In this document: one piece after another, positions 9,030-18,713 of the stretch
Position numbering within the stretch: position 1 is the first letter of the stretch
How the letters are laid out: the number at the start of each line of letters is the position of its first letter
Assembly: GCF_002844395.1 (NCBI RefSeq)
Contig: NZ_CP025197.1
Span: 2,542,001 to 2,606,000, forward strand
Source of the DNA: Acetivibrio saccincola
GTDB taxonomy: Bacteria > Bacillota > Clostridia > Acetivibrionales > Acetivibrionaceae
Reading direction: 5' to 3'
Length of the DNA: 64,000 nt
Translations under genes and position numbers: made by a program
The notes under the pieces: generated by a model
Database searches by the model: none
Seen by the model: the letters and a program-made list of their open reading frames with translations, nothing else
What the model was told of the DNA's origin: nothing

Positions 9030-9422
9030 ATGAAAATAAAATCATTGGAGGAACTTGAAAAAATACGCAAAGAGCATGAGAATAAAATACGTTTAAGAAA
9101 TACCGGCGAAGGCAAAGAGGATAAAATTGAAATACTTATTGGAATGGCAACCTGTGGCATCTCCTCCGGTGCAAGAGAAACCCTTAATGCCTTTGCAGAG
9201 GAAATATCTATAAATAAAATTGACAATGTAAAAATTATAGCAGTGGGATGCATTGGGTACTGCCACTCAGAACCTATTGTACAGGTAAATATACCAGGAC
9301 ATGCACCTGTACTATATGGAAATATAAAAAAAGACAAAGTACCACAAATAGTAAACAGTCATATAAAACAGGGAAAACCTGTGGAAAATTTAGTACTTAA
9401 AGTGGATTTTGAAAGAATATAA
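9030..9422 (+). CDS. hndB: [2Fe-2S] thioredoxin-like hydrogenase subunit B (HndB-like)
   Basis: This 130-residue protein resembles HndB, the small ferredoxin-like subunit of the Desulfovibrio NADP-reducing hydrogenase. Cysteines are seen at ATCGISSGAR and GCIGYC, only three in total, so at least one usual [2Fe-2S] ligand position is not Cys. This is often the case in HndB-type proteins, but it makes cluster content uncertain. GGAAGGTG precedes the ATG. It lies between the NuoE-like and NuoF-like genes, in the same order as hndABCD. Confidence 0.82.
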   Translation: MKIKSLEELEKIRKEHENKIRLRNTGEGKEDKIEILIGMATCGISSGARETLNAFAEEISINKIDNVKIIAVGCIGYCHSEPIVQVNIPGHAPVLYGNIKKDKVPQIVNSHIKQGKPVENLVLKVDFERI

Positions 9423-9484
9423 TTTGTAGTTTTTTGTAAAATTTTAATTCAAAAGAAAAAACATTGATATAAAGGAGGCTAAAA

Positions 9485-11131
9485 ATGTCAATAACCCGCA
9501 CAAATATTCTTGTCTGCGGTGGTACAGGCTGTTTGGCAAGCGAATCTGAAAAGGTGCAAAGAAACCTAGAACTCATACTTAAAGCCAGGGGCTATGAAAA
9601 AGAGGCAAAAGTTATTAAAACCGGCTGCTTTGGCTTCTGTGAACAGGGACCAATAGTAAAAATAGAACCTGAAAATGTGTTTTATGTCCGTGTCAATCCA
9701 AAAGACGCCAAAGATATTATAGATGAGCATATCATAAAAGGCAGGAAGGTTGAAAGACTTCTGTATAAAGAGCCTTTTGAAAAGAAAAAAATTGATATTC
9801 AAGAAAATATACCCTTTTATAAAAAACAACTGCGTATAGCATTGAGAAACTGCGGGCTTATAAATCCTGAGGACATCTATGAATACATAGCTTTAGGAGG
9901 ATATGAAGCATTAGGTAAAGCTATAACAAAGATGTCCAGGGATAAAGTAATAGAAACAATTAAAAAATCAAAACTCCGGGGCCGTGGCGGCGGTGGATTT
10001 CCTACAGGCATAAAATGGGAAATAGCAAAAAAACAAAAAAACCCTGTGAAATTTATTGTATGCAATGCCGATGAAGGGGATCCGGGAGCCTTTATGGATA
10101 GAAGCATTTTAGAAGGCGATCCCCATAGTGTAATAGAAGCAATGGCAATAGGGGGCTATGCAATTGGTGCAGAAAAAGGAATTATTTACATCCGTGCCGA
10201 GTACCCCCTTGCAATAAAACGCCTTAAAACAGCATTAACACAAGCAAGAGAGCTGGGTCTTTTAGGAAAAAATATTTTTGACTCGGATTTTAGTTTTGAC
10301 ATTGATATAAAATACGGTGCCGGCGCCTTTGTATGCGGTGAAGAAACCGCCCTTATAAATTCATGTGAAGGCAAAAGGGGAGAACCTAATTACAAACCGC
10401 CATACCCTGCCGAAGAAGGGTATTGGGGGTACCCTACCTGTGTAAACAATGTTGAAACCCTCTCAAACATCCCACCAATTATAGCAAAGGGTGCAGACTG
10501 GTTTTGTTCCATTGGTACTGAAAACAGCAAAGGAACAAAGGTTTTTGCCTTAGCAGGAAAGATTAATAATGTGGGACTTGTGGAAGTTCCAATGGGAATT
10601 ACTTTAAGGGAAATCATTTATGATATCGGCGGAGGAATACAGGGAGGAAAAAAATTTAAAGCCGTTCAAACAGGTGGCCCTTCAGGTGGTGTTATTACAG
10701 AAAATGAACTGGATACCCCCATTGACTATGACAGCCTGGCAAGTATTGGTTCAATGATGGGATCCGGGGGAATGATTGTTATGGATGAGACGGATAATAT
10801 GGTAGACATTGCAAAATTCTACCTTGAGTTTACCATGGACGAGTCCTGCGGAAGATGTACACCCTGCCGGATTGGGACAAAACGCCTTTATGAAATGTTA
10901 AATAAAATAACCGACGGAAAAGCCACCATGGCTGACCTGGACGCCATGAAACAGCTGGCATACATGATTAAAGACAGTTCCCTTTGCGGCCTTGGACAAA
11001 CAGCACCAAACCCTGTTATAAGCACAATGAAGTACTTTTGGGATGAGTATCTGGCCTTTATAAAAGATATAGACACTCCGCAGGGAGAAGGAAAGTATAA
11101 AGCAGAAAATAAAACAGCAATTAAATCTTAA
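9485..11131 (+). CDS. hndC: NuoF-like flavin/NAD-binding hydrogenase subunit C (HydB-like), short C-terminus
   Basis: This 548-residue protein has an N-terminal thioredoxin-like [2Fe-2S] domain (residues about 8-90; CGGTGC and GCFGFC). The NuoF 51-kDa domain follows with the glycine-rich NADH site RGRGGGGFPTG, the FMN site (CNADEGDPGAFMDR) and the [4Fe-4S] motif ESCGRCTPCRIG. It oxidises or reduces NAD(P)H through FMN. It ends about 100 residues after the NuoF cluster, in a Lys-rich tail, and has no two-cluster ferredoxin domain of the kind found at the C-terminus of Thermotoga-type HydB. The start has a strong AAAGGAGGC site. Confidence 0.92.
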   Translation: MSITRTNILVCGGTGCLASESEKVQRNLELILKARGYEKEAKVIKTGCFGFCEQGPIVKIEPENVFYVRVNPKDAKDIIDEHIIKGRKVERLLYKEPFEKKKIDIQENIPFYKKQLRIALRNCGLINPEDIYEYIALGGYEALGKAITKMSRDKVIETIKKSKLRGRGGGGFPTGIKWEIAKKQKNPVKFIVCNADEGDPGAFMDRSILEGDPHSVIEAMAIGGYAIGAEKGIIYIRAEYPLAIKRLKTALTQARELGLLGKNIFDSDFSFDIDIKYGAGAFVCGEETALINSCEGKRGEPNYKPPYPAEEGYWGYPTCVNNVETLSNIPPIIAKGADWFCSIGTENSKGTKVFALAGKINNVGLVEVPMGITLREIIYDIGGGIQGGKKFKAVQTGGPSGGVITENELDTPIDYDSLASIGSMMGSGGMIVMDETDNMVDIAKFYLEFTMDESCGRCTPCRIGTKRLYEMLNKITDGKATMADLDAMKQLAYMIKDSSLCGLGQTAPNPVISTMKYFWDEYLAFIKDIDTPQGEGKYKAENKTAIKS

Positions 11132-11152
11132 GGCTAAAAGGGAGGTGGAATA

Positions 11153-12934
11153 ATGCTCAAAAACCAAAATACAAACAATAAAAAAATGTTAAAAGTTACG
11201 ATAAATGACCAGGAACTGCAATTTCCTGAAGGCATCACTATACTGGAAGCTGCCGGCCGGGCCGGGGTAAAAATACCTACTTTATGCCACTTGGATTTAC
11301 ATGATATAAAAATGGTAAACCAAACAGCCTCCTGCCGGGTGTGCATGGTTGAACTTGTAGATTCAACAAGCAACAGAAATAAGCTGGTACCCTCATGTGT
11401 AACAAAAATAACCGACGGAATGGCGGTGCGCACCGATACGTTAAGGGCTATAACTGCAAGAAGAATGGCGGTGGAACTTCTACTATCCAACCATCCAAAT
11501 GAATGCTTTACATGCCCTAAAAATACAAACTGTGAGCTCCAGTCTTTAGCGGCAGAACTGGGTGTAAGAGAAATACGCTGGGAAGGGGAACGGATGAACT
11601 ATCCAAAGGATATGTCCAGTGACGCCATAGTAAAAGATTCCAATAAATGTATCTACTGCAGGCGCTGTGAAACCATGTGCAATGAAGTCCAAACCTGCGG
11701 GATACTGTCAGGCATAGGCAGGGGTTTTAATTCCTTTGTAGGTCCTGCATTTAATATACCTATGGTTGAATCATCCTGCACCTACTGCGGACAATGCGTC
11801 CAGGTTTGCCCTACGGCAGCCCTTACTGAAGTAAATCATATAGACAAAGTATGGGAAGCTTTAAATGACCCTAACAAACATGTAGTCGTCCAGACTGCTC
11901 CTGCAATACGGGTTGCTTTAGGCGAGTTATTTGGTATGGAACCCGGTACCATTGTAACGGGAAAAATGGTAACAGCACTTAAAAGAATGGGATTTGATGC
12001 TGTTTTTGATACCGATTTCGGGGCTGATCTTACCATAATGGAGGAAGCTTCGGAACTTATTTACCGTATACAAAATAACAAAACCCTTCCAATGCTCACC
12101 AGCTGCTGCCCTGCATGGATTAAATTTATAGAGCACCAGTTTCCTGAGCTTTTAGAAGTCCCGTCCACATGCAAGTCTCCCCATATAATGTTTGGCACCA
12201 TTGCCAAAACATATTATGCAGAAAAAAATAAAATTGACCCTGACAATATTGTAGTGGTGTCTGTAATGCCATGTATAGCAAAAAAAGCTGAAGCCAAACG
12301 TCCCGAGCTTACCAAGGACAATCACAACAATGTTGACATTGTGGTTACAACAAGGGAACTTGGGCTGATGATAAAGGAAGCCGGCATTAAATTTGAAGAT
12401 TTACCTGAAAGCCAGTTTGACAGACCTTTAGGGGAAACAACAGGTGCCTCTGTAATATTTGGAACTACCGGCGGAGTGGTGGAAGCAGCAATACGTACAG
12501 CCTATGAGTGGATTACAGGAAAAGAACTTGAAAATGTTGAATTCCACCAGTTAAGAGGCAGTGACGGCCTTAGAAAAGCTACTGTGCAGATAGGGGACAG
12601 AGAACTTAAAATAGGAATTGCAAGTGGACTTGGAAATGCCCGCACCCTGTTGGAGGAAATACGGGAAGGAAAAAGCCAATATGATGTAATTGAAATTATG
12701 GCCTGTCCCGGAGGATGCATTGCAGGAGGCGGCCAACCGTATCATCATGGCAACTTTGAAATAGTTAAAAAAAGACAAGAAGCTATATACAGGGAAGACC
12801 GCAGTAAAAGGTATAGAAAATCCCATGAAAATGCAGAAATACTTAAGCTCTATGAAGAATATTTAGGTAATCCTTTTGGCAAAACTGCCCATAGACTTCT
12901 TCACACTCACTATGAAGAGAGGGAAAGGATATAA
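11153..12934 (+). CDS. hndD: [FeFe]-hydrogenase catalytic subunit (HydA/HndD)
   Basis: The 593-residue protein contains, in order: a plant-type [2Fe-2S] domain (CHLDLHDIK ... CRVC), a His/Cys [4Fe-4S] segment (HPNECFTCPKNTNC), two [4Fe-4S] clusters (CIYCRRCETMC; CTYCGQCVQVCP), the H-cluster domain with L1 TSCCPAWIKF, L2 MPCIAKK and L3 MACPGGCIAGGGQ, and a C-terminal small-subunit-like tail. All H-cluster cysteines are present, so it should make or consume H2. With hndABC it probably forms an NAD(P)-coupled, possibly electron-bifurcating, cytoplasmic complex. GGGAGGTGG precedes the ATG. The hydEFG maturation genes are not in this window. Confidence 0.96.
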   Translation: MLKNQNTNNKKMLKVTINDQELQFPEGITILEAAGRAGVKIPTLCHLDLHDIKMVNQTASCRVCMVELVDSTSNRNKLVPSCVTKITDGMAVRTDTLRAITARRMAVELLLSNHPNECFTCPKNTNCELQSLAAELGVREIRWEGERMNYPKDMSSDAIVKDSNKCIYCRRCETMCNEVQTCGILSGIGRGFNSFVGPAFNIPMVESSCTYCGQCVQVCPTAALTEVNHIDKVWEALNDPNKHVVVQTAPAIRVALGELFGMEPGTIVTGKMVTALKRMGFDAVFDTDFGADLTIMEEASELIYRIQNNKTLPMLTSCCPAWIKFIEHQFPELLEVPSTCKSPHIMFGTIAKTYYAEKNKIDPDNIVVVSVMPCIAKKAEAKRPELTKDNHNNVDIVVTTRELGLMIKEAGIKFEDLPESQFDRPLGETTGASVIFGTTGGVVEAAIRTAYEWITGKELENVEFHQLRGSDGLRKATVQIGDRELKIGIASGLGNARTLLEEIREGKSQYDVIEIMACPGGCIAGGGQPYHHGNFEIVKKRQEAIYREDRSKRYRKSHENAEILKLYEEYLGNPFGKTAHRLLHTHYEERERI

Positions 12935-12959
12935 GGAATTTTATTTAAAAAATTATTAG

Positions 12960-12990
12960 CCAAGACAATGAGAAAATTCTCTTGTCTTGG
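12960..12990 (-). terminator. Terminator hairpin between hndD and the converging membrane gene
   Basis: CCAAGACAA / TTGTCTTGG form a 9-bp stem around a partly self-complementary loop. On the - strand a T-run follows, so it ends the gene at 12994-13680. It may also stop hndABCD transcription. Confidence 0.6.
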
Positions 12991-12993
12991 TAA

Positions 12994-13680
12994 CTATTCT
13001 ACTGGAATCGGAACATAGACATTTTGGCTCAGCAGGGCAAAAATTTCATGGGAACACTCAAAATTGAATATATCAAACTCCAACTGATAATTATACCGTT
13101 TTTGATTCTTATATGAAGAAAAAAATTGATTTATTTCATTTACAAAATTCAACCTCTGACATTCTAAAACCAGTGTACGGAAACATAAAATTGCATATTG
13201 ATAGCGAAATCTTGGAGGTTCATATCTTCGGCCATCATAGCGCCGCCTATAATTACTGCTTTTGTCATATTTTCGAAATAAAATACTTTCAATATCATCA
13301 ATTTTAAAAGAAGTAGTTCTTTTCCCATTACAATAATACACCGTATTTCCGCTAAACTTAATATATGCGCATGGATAATGAACAATCATCCTTATAAGTG
13401 AATGCACTATTAGCGGAGAAAATAAGATAAGATAGGCCAGCGCTATATCCGTATCTCCATCAAACATAGCACCCATTGGCAATAACATATAAATCATAAT
13501 ATCAGTTAAACGATTTAAGCAGGGAAAAGCAGACATCCCATAGGAACACTCCCTAACAGATGAAATATCCACTTCATCAGCCTTTTTCAAAAATTTATTT
13601 ATGCTTAAATTAGGAGATACTAAAAATAAAAATAATTTAATCAATAAAACACCAATAAATGTTATCGCTGCAAACTCCAT
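12994..13680 (-). CDS. Membrane protein of unknown family (228 aa), paralogue 1
   Basis: The protein has an N-terminal hydrophobic helix (residues about 3-22), two more helices around 60-115, then a soluble C-terminal half. This half carries the shared segment NTVYYCNGKRTTSF and a conserved ending FALLSQNVYVP. Its fold suggests a PH-like or YcxB-like cytoplasmic domain behind membrane anchors, but I recognise no family. The gene next upstream is a frameshifted paralogue with the same architecture. GGGGGGGTATAGAC precedes the ATG. It is transcribed convergently with the hydrogenase operon. Confidence 0.7.
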   Translation of the reverse strand: MEFAAITFIGVLLIKLFLFLVSPNLSINKFLKKADEVDISSVRECSYGMSAFPCLNRLTDIMIYMLLPMGAMFDGDTDIALAYLILFSPLIVHSLIRMIVHYPCAYIKFSGNTVYYCNGKRTTSFKIDDIESILFRKYDKSSNYRRRYDGRRYEPPRFRYQYAILCFRTLVLECQRLNFVNEINQFFSSYKNQKRYNYQLEFDIFNFECSHEIFALLSQNVYVPIPVE

Positions 13681-13819
13681 GTCTATACCCCCCCTCTTAA
13701 AATTAAATCATTTTTTCTCATAATACCACATTTATCTATATAATTGAAGTTTTTACTTTCCTAGCTAACCAAAAAAAATTATCCGTTCTTTAATAAAAAA
13801 AATACCCTCATCCCGGCTA

Positions 13820-14504
13820 CTAATATACTGGTACATACACATTTTGGCTCAGCAGAGCAAAAACTTCATGGGGATACTCAAAATTGAATATATCAAGTTC
13901 CAGCTCATAAGTATATGGTTGTAAACCTTTTAAACGGACAGACAAGTTAAACAATTCGTTTATAAAGTTTAACCTTTGGCATTCTAAAACTTTGGTCCTG
14001 AAAGATAAAACAATATATCTATATCGCAATCTATAACCAAGTCCCCATCTACGTCTAAATAATAAATTAAGCTTTTCAGTTTTGTCGTACTTATGAAATG
14101 AAATACTATCAATATCATCAATTTGAAAAGAAGTTAATCTTTTTCCATTACAATAATATACCGTATTCTCCCTAAAGCTGATGTAAATACGAGGGTAATG
14201 AATAACCAACCTTATAAACAAATACACCAAATAAACAATCAGAAAAATGAAATAAGCTATATCTACAATATTCTCAACCTTAAGGAGCACAAAGGCTATT
14301 ATCAGATTCTATACAAAATATAACCTCAGGTAAGCGATTTAAATACGGTACAGCAGACATTTTATGCTTATACCCTTGAACTTCTGAAACATCAACATTA
14401 TTTGCTTTTCGTATAAATTTGGTTTTGCTGATGTTAGGAGCCATCAGAAATGCAATAAATTTAACTGTAAAACACAGAAAAAGAAAAATTATTATTATCT
14501 CCAA
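13820..14504 (-). pseudogene. Frameshifted paralogue of the 228-aa membrane protein
   Basis: Two overlapping frames (14280-14504 and 13820-14290) align end to end with the neighbour at 12994-13680. They share PNxSxxKFxxKA, MSAxPxLNRL, NTVYYCNGKR, LECQRLNF and FALLSQNVYVP. The first frame ends in SLCAP and a stop. The second frame becomes good at NLIIAFVLLKVENIVDIAY. The break lies near 14290-14320 and needs a single indel to repair. The start is a TTG at 14504 after GGGGGATAGAC. It looks like a tandem duplication with one decaying copy. Confidence 0.7.
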
Positions 14505-14631
14505 GTCTATCCCCCTTATAACTAAATTAAAATTTTTTATACTATCCCATTATACCATATCAACCTATAAATTTGAATTTTTTCTTTTTATAATTATAAT
14601 TACTTTAAAGAATAAACAAATATACATACAA

Positions 14632-14658
14632 AAAACTCGGCCTTATAAACCGAGTTTT
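14632..14658 (-). terminator. Terminator of the tRNA operon
   Basis: On the - strand AAAACTCGG / CCGAGTTTT form a 9-bp stem followed by T residues, 15 bases after the tRNA-Arg 3' end. Confidence 0.8.
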
Positions 14659-14672
14659 ACCTAACTTATTAT

Positions 14673-14749
<77 letters not shown>

Positions 14750-14754
14750 ATAAG

Positions 14755-14828
14755 TGGAGCGGGTGAAGGGAATCGAACCCTCGCAGTCAGCTTGGAAGGC
14801 TGATGTTCTACCATTGAACTACACCCGC
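14755..14828 (-). tRNA. tRNA-Gly (UCC)
   Basis: The - strand forms acceptor stem GCGGGTG / CACCCGC, anticodon loop CTTCCAA giving anticodon TCC, T-loop TTCGATT, discriminator T and an encoded CCA. The + strand frame over it (14754-14954) is a known kind of false ORF and is not a gene. Confidence 0.95.
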
Positions 14829-14976
14829 AATATATTAAGTTTTGTCCAGCTTTGCGCTGACTTTTTATATTATACAAGCATTAAATCAATTTGTCAACTG
14901 CATTTTTTAATTTTTTATAAATTTTTTTACTACTTACTCTTACTTTATATCTAGATTTAAGAATTTTATAAATATT

Positions 14977-15576
14977 CTAAATTTGAATTCTTTTTTTGAG
15001 CTCCTCTGCCATCAATCTCAATGCCTTTCCCCTATGGCTTATTTTATGCTTCTGCTCCGGTTCCATTTGTGCCGTGGTCATATTAAATTCCGGTACATAA
15101 AATAACGGGTCATATCCAAATCCGTTTTTCCCTTCCGGTTTAAAACCTATATACCCTTCACAGGTACCTCTTACGGTAAATTCATCACCATCAGGCAATA
15201 CCACAGCAATAACGCATACAAACCTTGCTTTTCTGTCTTCATAGGCCACATCTTTTAAAAGTTCCAGTAATTTATTATTCCTGTCCTCATCACTTGCATT
15301 TTCTCCTGCAAACCTGGAGGAATAAACACCCGGAGCCCCGTCTAAATAATCCACCTCAAGACCTGAATCATCTGCCATAACTATTTCACCGGTCATTTTA
15401 TGTACTTCCCTGGCCTTTATCAGTGCATTTTCCTCAAAAGTAGTGCCGTTTTCCTCAATATCCTCTGTTATACCTTCATCCACCATAGACACTACCCTAA
15501 AGGGAAGTTTAGCCAATATTTCCTGTATCTCTTTAAGCTTCCCCTGGTTCTTGGTCGCCACAACAAATTTTTTCAT
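14977..15576 (-). CDS. rdgB: XTP/dITP diphosphatase (HAM1/RdgB)
   Basis: The 199-residue product carries the family hallmarks: [11 protein letters not shown] at the N-terminus, [22 protein letters not shown] in mid-protein (given in part) and [14 protein letters not shown] near residue 150. It hydrolyses ITP, dITP and XTP to the monophosphates and so keeps damaged purines out of nucleic acids. Its start lies 44 bases inside the rph gene, so the two are translationally coupled. The length matches the family. Confidence 0.96.
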   Translation of the reverse strand: MKKFVVATKNQGKLKEIQEILAKLPFRVVSMVDEGITEDIEENGTTFEENALIKAREVHKMTGEIVMADDSGLEVDYLDGAPGVYSSRFAGENASDEDRNNKLLELLKDVAYEDRKARFVCVIAVVLPDGDEFTVRGTCEGYIGFKPEGKNGFGYDPLFYVPEFNMTTAQMEPEQKHKISHRGKALRLMAEELKKRIQI

Positions 15577-16321
15577 CTTTACTAACTCCCCCTACCTCAC
15601 TTGATATATTTCCTAATGCCTCTTTTTGAATGGCTATCAGCTCCTTTATACCCTTTTCAGCCAAAGCTAAAAGCTTATCCAGCTGTTCTTTTTTAAAGGG
15701 ATTTTCTTCAGCTGTAGCCTGAACTTCTATAAACTCACCCTTTTCAGTCATCACCACATTCATGTCAGTCTGGGCGGCTGAATCTTCCTCAAAACATAAA
15801 TCCAGCATTTCAGTGTCCTCAACAATGCCCACACTTACAGCCGCTAAAAAATCCGTTATAGGTATTTTTTCTATTAATCCTTCATCTTTAAGCTTTTTAC
15901 ACGCATCAACCAAAGCTACAAAACCACCGGTTATGGCTGCTGTTCTGGTTCCCCCGTCAGCCTGTATTACATCACAGTCTATAATTATAACCCTTTCCCC
16001 AAGGATATTAAAGTTTACAACAGACCTTAGAGACCTTCCTATAAGCCTCTGTATTTCATGGCTTCTGCCTGAAAGCCTCAGTTTGTTAATATCCCTCGGG
16101 TTCCTGCAGGCCGTTGCCCTGGGAAGCATGGAATATTCTGCTGTGACCCAGCCTTCTCCGGTATTTTTCTTAAACGGAGGCACCTTGTCATCAACTGTAG
16201 CAGTACATATAACCCTTGTATCCCCCATTTCAATTAAAACTGAACCTTCTGCATGTTTGGTAAAATTCCTTGTAATTTTAACCGGTCTTAAATCACTTTG
16301 ACCTCTTCCATCAACTCTCAA
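15533..16321 (-). CDS. rph: Ribonuclease PH
   Basis: The 262-residue protein begins [16 protein letters not shown] and contains [28 protein letters not shown] and [14 protein letters not shown], all typical of this phosphorolytic 3'-exonuclease that trims tRNA 3' ends. It is about 15 residues longer than usual because its C-terminus overlaps the start of rdgB. The gerM-like gene is 24 bases upstream. The gerM-rph-rdgB order is common in Firmicutes. Confidence 0.96.
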   Translation of the reverse strand: MRVDGRGQSDLRPVKITRNFTKHAEGSVLIEMGDTRVICTATVDDKVPPFKKNTGEGWVTAEYSMLPRATACRNPRDINKLRLSGRSHEIQRLIGRSLRSVVNFNILGERVIIIDCDVIQADGGTRTAAITGGFVALVDACKKLKDEGLIEKIPITDFLAAVSVGIVEDTEMLDLCFEEDSAAQTDMNVVMTEKGEFIEVQATAEENPFKKEQLDKLLALAEKGIKELIAIQKEALGNISSEVGGVSKDEKICCGDQEPGEA

Positions 16322-16345
16322 TATTTCCCCAACCTTTCTATAACA

Positions 16346-17482
16346 TTATACTTCATTTATTTTGTTTAAAATTGGGATACCCCTTGAAGTATCTGTTCCT
16401 TCAGGAAGCTTCCCTTCTTTTCCTTCAATTATTATCTTTACTTTTTCAACACCTTCAAATTGTTTCATACTATATAAAATTTGGTTTAATATTGCTTCTT
16501 CCCTGGAAGACCCGCCATAATTCCTAATCTCACCGTTAAAATTCAATATAAGGGTGTTTTCTTCTAATTTGCTGTCTATTAGACTAACACCCGGAGGCAG
16601 GCAGGAAAACATCTTTTTGTCATCATAATTTCTCCCAAGAAGCCTTACAATTTCACTGCATATTTCCTCTCTTGATAATCCTATATATTCAAAAGACATT
16701 GGAACTAAATAATCAATTTCCCCGCCTTCATTTTTATACAAATACACATCAACTTTTTCCACTTTATCTTCAACATTAAGTCTTTTTGAATTAATCAAAA
16801 CATTCTTTCTGTTTAAAAGGCCGGAAATATCAGTTCCATATTTAAGTATATCTTTTTCTCTTCCTTCCACAAGTATTTTAACATCATTTATATTATTAAA
16901 TTCTGTTAAAGAGTACACAATGGAAGAAATGGCATTTACTTCCTCGGTTTTATCCTCATACTCTAAAAACTTTTCATTAAAATCTACAATTACAGTACTA
17001 TCTTTTATATTCATTCCTAAAATCTCAGTACCTTCAGGTAACAAAGCACATAATTTATAAGGCTTTAGGGCATCGTCGTTTTCATCATTTTTAATCATAC
17101 TCTCTACAACAGCCCTGGCTATGCCCTCCTGCCTTTTGATTTTTCTAGTAACCGGCACAACAGTATTGTCACTGTCCCTGTAGTAGGCTGTTATTCTCAC
17201 ATATTCATTTTCATACTCACTTAATTCCTGATCTTGAATTTCTTCATGATTTTTTTCTTCCTTATCCTCTTCCCCGTCCTCATCTTCTCTTTCTTCTTCC
17301 ATTTCTGCATACTCATCTTCCTCTAAGTCAGAATATGGAGAAACATATGTATCAAATATTTCATCCTCTTCTCCTATGTATTCAAATTCCTTACCATTAT
17401 CTGTAATATTATCCACCGGTATCTCACATGCATTTAAAAAAATTAACGCTGTAAAAACAATAATACTTATAAATTTTCTCAT
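16346..17482 (-). CDS. GerMN-domain spore-type lipoprotein
   Basis: The 378-residue protein has a lipoprotein signal (lipobox LNAC at about residue 19), a very acidic linker (residues about 30-95, rich in Glu and Asp), and two GerMN-like domains (about 95-215 and 245-375). Each has a LLPEGT/CLPPGV-type segment followed by a VDFN or LNFNGE strand. Bacillus GerM, with the same double domain, acts in spore cortex formation and germination. The role here is inferred from family and from linkage to rph-rdgB. The long acidic linker is unusual. Confidence 0.85.
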   Translation of the reverse strand: MRKFISIIVFTALIFLNACEIPVDNITDNGKEFEYIGEEDEIFDTYVSPYSDLEEDEYAEMEEEREDEDGEEDKEEKNHEEIQDQELSEYENEYVRITAYYRDSDNTVVPVTRKIKRQEGIARAVVESMIKNDENDDALKPYKLCALLPEGTEILGMNIKDSTVIVDFNEKFLEYEDKTEEVNAISSIVYSLTEFNNINDVKILVEGREKDILKYGTDISGLLNRKNVLINSKRLNVEDKVEKVDVYLYKNEGGEIDYLVPMSFEYIGLSREEICSEIVRLLGRNYDDKKMFSCLPPGVSLIDSKLEENTLILNFNGEIRNYGGSSREEAILNQILYSMKQFEGVEKVKIIIEGKEGKLPEGTDTSRGIPILNKINEV

Positions 17483-17555
17483 TAATTATCTACTCCTTAC
17501 GTATTAAAATGTATTCTACTGTAAGTATAGACAAATAATGAGGATAATATAATTT

Positions 17556-18545
17556 TTATTTATCGTCAAATCCATTAATATTATTTTTGTGCCAGTTCCA
17601 TGCTGTTTCCACTATTTTCTCCAAGTCATTCATTTTAGGTACCCATCCTAATTCCCTTTTAATTTTTTCTGAAGATGCTACCAAAACTGCAGGATCCCCC
17701 GGTCTTCTTGGAGAATCATCGGCTTTTATGGAATGTCCGGTAACTTTTCTTACAACATTTATCACTTCTTTTACTGAAAAGCCTTTCCCGTTTCCTAAAT
17801 TATAAACATCGCTTTCACCGTCTTTTCTAAGCTTCTCAAGGGCTAAAACATGTGCTTGTGCAAGGTCTGAAACATGAATATAGTCCCTTACACATGTTCC
17901 ATCCGGGGTATTATAATCATTTCCAAATATTTTAATTGATTCTCTTTTTCCCAATGCCACCTGAATAACCAATGGAATAAGATGAGTCTCCGGATTGTGG
18001 TCCTCGCCTATTTTGCCGCTTTCATGGGCTCCGCTGGCATTAAAATACCTTAATATAATGTGTTTTATTCCATAGGCTTTATCAGCCCATTTTAACGCTT
18101 TCTCAACGGCTAATTTCGTCTCTCCGTAAGGGTTTGTTGGAAATGTCTTATCTGTTTCCTGTATCGGGATATTCTCAGGTTCACCATATGTTGCTGCAGT
18201 TGATGAAAATACAATTTTATCCACCCCTGCTTCTTTCATGGCAGTTAAAAGGTTTAAGGTGGCAACAACATTATTGTTGTAATATTTTAATGGATCCTTA
18301 ACGCTTTCACCCACTTCAATATAAGCGGCAAAATGTATAACCGCCTCTATATTGTTATTTTTAAAAACACTCCTTATAAAATCCATATCTCTTAAATCGC
18401 CAACTATTAATTTGCCTCCTAATACCGCTTTTTTGTGGCCTTTTTCTAAATTATCCACCACTATAACTTCTTCATTTTTTTCAATTAGTTCTAAAACAGT
18501 ATGACTTCCTATATACCCTGCCCCGCCTGTAACTAATACAGCCAC
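17556..18545 (-). CDS. galE: UDP-glucose 4-epimerase
   Basis: The 329-residue short-chain dehydrogenase-type enzyme has the NAD-binding GGAGYIGSHT at residues 7-16, the catalytic YGETK (Tyr-x-x-x-Lys) around 140-146, and the GalE signatures RYFNASGAHESG and NLGNGKGFSV. It interconverts UDP-glucose and UDP-galactose for cell-surface polysaccharides. It stands alone between the gerM-like gene and the amidase gene. Full length for the family. Confidence 0.96.
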   Translation of the reverse strand: MAVLVTGGAGYIGSHTVLELIEKNEEVIVVDNLEKGHKKAVLGGKLIVGDLRDMDFIRSVFKNNNIEAVIHFAAYIEVGESVKDPLKYYNNNVVATLNLLTAMKEAGVDKIVFSSTAATYGEPENIPIQETDKTFPTNPYGETKLAVEKALKWADKAYGIKHIILRYFNASGAHESGKIGEDHNPETHLIPLVIQVALGKRESIKIFGNDYNTPDGTCVRDYIHVSDLAQAHVLALEKLRKDGESDVYNLGNGKGFSVKEVINVVRKVTGHSIKADDSPRRPGDPAVLVASSEKIKRELGWVPKMNDLEKIVETAWNWHKNNINGFDDK

Positions 18546-18674
18546 AATAACACAACCTTTCTATTAATATTTTATTACATTGATTAATATAAAATATATA
18601 ATAACACAACTATAATATTTTTTAAATTATACTTTTTAATCTGATAATATGTTTTTATCCTTAAATTTTACCAC

Positions 18675-18702
18675 AAAAAAGAGGCTTAAATGCCTCTTTT
18701 TT
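18675..18702 (-). terminator. Terminator of the amidase gene
   Basis: AAAAAAGAGGC / GCCTCTTTTTT form an 11-bp stem with a 6-nt loop, just past the amidase stop codon. Confidence 0.85.
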
Positions 18703-18713
18703 ATGAGTGTAAA

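Noticed and set aside
14754-14954. + strand frame of 66 codons beginning [17 protein letters not shown]
   Set aside because: It is the reverse complement of the tRNA-Gly gene, a well-known false ORF.
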